From NCBI RefSeq assembly GCF_000308375.1, contig NZ_BAFQ01000197.1, positions 1 through 33,383 on the forward strand: a stretch of 33,383 bases of DNA. The letters run 5' to 3'. Source of the stretch: Nocardia aobensis NBRC 100429 (lineage in GTDB: Bacteria > Actinomycetota > Actinomycetes > Mycobacteriales > Mycobacteriaceae). This document shows positions 31,593 to 33,383 of this stretch, piece after piece (the stretch's first letter is position 1; each line of letters starts with the position of its first letter). The notes under the pieces were generated by a model, which ran no database searches, was not told the DNA's origin, and saw only the letters and a list, made by a program, of their open reading frames with translations. The position numbers and the translations under genes were made by a program.

Positions 31593-31663
31593 GCGCTGTC
31601 TACCGCTGTCGCGAACCGCATCGACGGTGATGGCGGTCGCGAACCGTTCCGTGCCGGCCAGTC

Positions 31664-32122
31664 TCAGTCCAGACCGAGTTCGGCGGCGGCGCGGGGATCG
31701 CAATCCTCGAGCAAATCCAGGCAGCGGGCGTATTCGTCGCTCTCACCGATGGCCTGGGCGGCCCGGGCGAGCGCGCCGACCGCACGGAGGAAGCCCTGGT
31801 TGGGTTCGTGGCTCCACGGCACCGGGCCGAAGCCCTTCCACCCGTTGCGGCGCAGCAGGTCCAGGCCACGGTGATAGCCCGTGCGGGCGAAGGCGTAGGC
31901 CGCCACCACATCGAGGGTCACCTCGGCCTGGCCCTCGGGCGCGCCCACGATGCCGGCGCGGTCGAGCGCATCCTCGGCCAGCTGCGCCCAGGCCACGGAG
32001 GCCGTCGGATGCGCGGCGGCGACCTGGACCGGGTCCTGATTGTCGAGCAGGGCCTGTTCGGCTTCCGTGTTTTCGGGAAGCAATACCGGCTGCGGTCCGA
32101 GCAGATCACCGAAGGAGGTCAT
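31664..32122 (-). CDS. DUF3151 family protein (Rv0360c-like)
   Basis: The 152-residue soluble protein has MTSFGDLLGPQPVLLPENTE at the N-terminus. HPTASVAWAQLAEDALDRAG, VAAYAFARTGYHRGLDLLRR, NGWKGFGPVPWSHEPNQGFL and ARCLDLLEDCDP follow. This pattern, with the NGWKGFGPVPWSHEPN core, is characteristic of the actinobacterial DUF3151 family, whose function is unknown. A start 9 nt upstream (ATG 32131, adding MKP) is equally possible; neither has a strong Shine-Dalgarno. Gene order M50 peptidase, DUF3151, then a Rv0361-like protein is shared with mycobacteria from memory. The FUSC gene between them is an addition. Confidence 0.88.
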   Translation of the reverse strand: MTSFGDLLGPQPVLLPENTEAEQALLDNQDPVQVAAAHPTASVAWAQLAEDALDRAGIVGAPEGQAEVTLDVVAAYAFARTGYHRGLDLLRRNGWKGFGPVPWSHEPNQGFLRAVGALARAAQAIGESDEYARCLDLLEDCDPRAAAELGLD

Positions 32123-32320
32123 GGGCTTCATTGTGCACCGCCACCGCACCGGCTCGCCGGGCAGCGGGTGCGCCGTGGCCGACGCCGGGCCCCCGTCGGC
32201 CACGGCGAGCCCTTATATGGTTGCGCGTCTGCCGCCTCCTACGCGCCCCGACCCCATTAGGCTGGCCGTCTGAGACCGACAGTCGACGACCGACAGCCGA
32301 TAGTGAGCAAGGGGTAGCGC

Positions 32321-33383
32321 GTGTCCGACCCGAACGACGATCAGAAGCCGCACCAGGGCGCCTCCGGCGACCGCCCGCGTCAGGCTGCATCCGGTGCGGG
32401 TCCGGACGGACCGGCGAAGCTCGGCGCCCAGGGCGGGCCCACACCCGGCCGCGAACCGGACACCGGCGCCCCGGACCGTACCCAGCGCATCTCCCGGGAC
32501 CAACTACCCGGTGCCGCCCCCACCGCGCCCATGCCGTCACCCTCGGCGCAGACCCAGGTGATTCGCGCACCGGGGGCGAAAAACGGTTCGGCCCAGGCGA
32601 ACTCCGGCGCGGGTGACAAGTCCGGTGCAGGCGCTCCGGGCGCGAGGTCCGGCGGTTCCGGTACTTCCGGTTCCGGCAAGCCGGCCGCCGGCGCGCCCGG
32701 CTCGAAGGCGAGCGACGGTGGCGAACCCGCCGAGCCGGCCGGTGCCGAGAAGGACGCCGCCGGAAAGGCGGGCACTGCGGCGAGCGGTGCAGCGGCGGGC
32801 GAAGCGGAGACGGTCGCCATCCCCAGGCGCGCGGAAACCGGCGACAAGCCCGAGAAACCCGGCAAGGCTCCCACCTCCGAGGACTCCGGCAAGTCCGACG
32901 CCGCGACCGGCACTGCCGGATCCTCCGGATCTGCCGGATCCGCCGCCACGAACGGCCCGGCGACGACGAACGGCCCGGCCGCCGCACCCGATACCGAGCG
33001 CACCACGAAGGGCGCGAAGCCTGCGGGTGCCGCGAAGGCAGGGGGCGCCGAAGGTGCCGCAGCCGGTCAGGGCGCCGCCCCTGCCGCGGGTGCCGCCGCG
33101 CCGGGCTCGAAGGCGCCGGACGCTGCCGCGAACGAGAACGGTGACGGTACCGACGATTCGAAAACCGTTGCACTGCCCAAGGTTTCGTCTGACAAGGGTG
33201 GCGAGAAGACCACGAAGTCCGGCCCGGCGCAGCAGGCCGGCGGCGCGAACGGCGATCGGGACACTACGGTGCCGGACGCGAAACCCGAAGCGCCACAAGA
33301 CGTTCCCGCGATATCGAACCCGTCCGACGACGCCACGACGATCCTGCCGATCCAGCAGCCCGATCCGGCGGTCACCGAGAAGC
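32321..33383 (+). CDS. Long Pro/Ala/Gly-rich low-complexity protein, N-terminal part (Rv0361-like position; truncated by window end)
   Basis: GTG 32321, with AGGGG 6-9 nt upstream, opens a frame that has no stop before the window end (354 codons seen). It begins SDPNDDQKPHQGASGDRPRQ and is rich in Ala, Gly, Pro, Lys and Thr. No membrane helix is visible yet, but proteins at this locus usually have one after such a tail, so a cytoplasmic disordered N-terminus is likely. Short Thr-hydrophobic-Pro motifs recur: TQRISRDQLP, TQVIRAP, ETVAIPRR, KTVALPK, TTVPD and TTILPIQQP. These resemble phosphorylation sites read by FHA domains or kinases. The opposite strand has long open frames, but they are only shadows of this composition. 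Confidence 0.82.
   Translation, partial: MSDPNDDQKPHQGASGDRPRQAASGAGPDGPAKLGAQGGPTPGREPDTGAPDRTQRISRDQLPGAAPTAPMPSPSAQTQVIRAPGAKNGSAQANSGAGDKSGAGAPGARSGGSGTSGSGKPAAGAPGSKASDGGEPAEPAGAEKDAAGKAGTAASGAAAGEAETVAIPRRAETGDKPEKPGKAPTSEDSGKSDAATGTAGSSGSAGSAATNGPATTNGPAAAPDTERTTKGAKPAGAAKAGGAEGAAAGQGAAPAAGAAAPGSKAPDAAANENGDGTDDSKTVALPKVSSDKGGEKTTKSGPAQQAGGANGDRDTTVPDAKPEAPQDVPAISNPSDDATTILPIQQPDPAVTEK

Noticed and set aside
1..33383. tRNA, rRNA, insertion sequence or prophage genes
   Set aside because: None was recognised in any strand or frame.

Overview
The window is a high-GC actinobacterial chromosome segment, most likely Nocardia or a close relative in the Nocardiaceae (Mycobacteriales). The basis is the protein content: a PknG-type kinase, acetate kinase/phosphotransacetylase, F420-dependent glucose-6-phosphate dehydrogenase, a rhodanese-metZ pair, FprA, purA and a DUF3151 protein. 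All resemble mycobacterial proteins and keep much of the gene order I remember around Rv0357c-Rv0361, Rv0390-Rv0391 and Rv0407-Rv0410c of Mycobacterium tuberculosis. No phage, transposase, CRISPR, rRNA or tRNA was seen. It is mostly core chromosome with small lineage-specific insertions.

Layout. 1-4930: the 3' end of pknG converges on the pta-ackA operon (minus strand). Between pta and ackA lie three contiguous 71-bp repeats, each encoding the same micro-ORF with a GTGA overlap. 5162-11272: an F420-themed stretch with an LLM-class oxidoreductase, a Ddn-like nitroreductase and fgd. It is interrupted by a receptor-type Ser/Thr kinase with an extracellular propeller-like domain, a short orphan ORF region and a Uma2-family putative nuclease. 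11506-13498: a HAD-IIA phosphatase, then a DJ-1/PfpI-marR operon with two palindromic operators touching the start codon. 13511-15357: a promoter, a SAM-IV riboswitch, a rhodanese and metZ. 15375-19675: a small membrane-anchored protein, fprA behind a DtxR/IdeR-like iron box, an amidohydrolase and an Mcr-like CoA-transferase/racemase. 19874-23039: a large LAL-type LuxR regulator and a small secreted protein. 23047-27083: a CGNR regulator divergent from an alpha/beta hydrolase, an O6-alkylguanine methyltransferase, a small membrane protein and a MocR-type regulator. 27099-33383: purA, a conserved protein, a site-2-protease-like M50 peptidase, a FUSC-type membrane protein, a DUF3151 protein and the start of a long low-complexity protein cut by the window end.

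How the genes work together. Fgd makes F420H2 from glucose-6-phosphate, which could feed the LLM oxidoreductase and the Ddn-like reductase a few kb away. Pta and AckA interconvert acetyl-CoA and acetate. The rhodanese and MetZ handle sulfur and homocysteine under SAM feedback. FprA supplies electrons to ferredoxins and may be iron-regulated.

The most novel observation is the pta-ackA tandem micro-ORF relay. The best regulatory readings are the SAM-IV element, the fprA iron box, the DJ-1/MarR operator pair and the hairpin holding the LuxR-type start codon.
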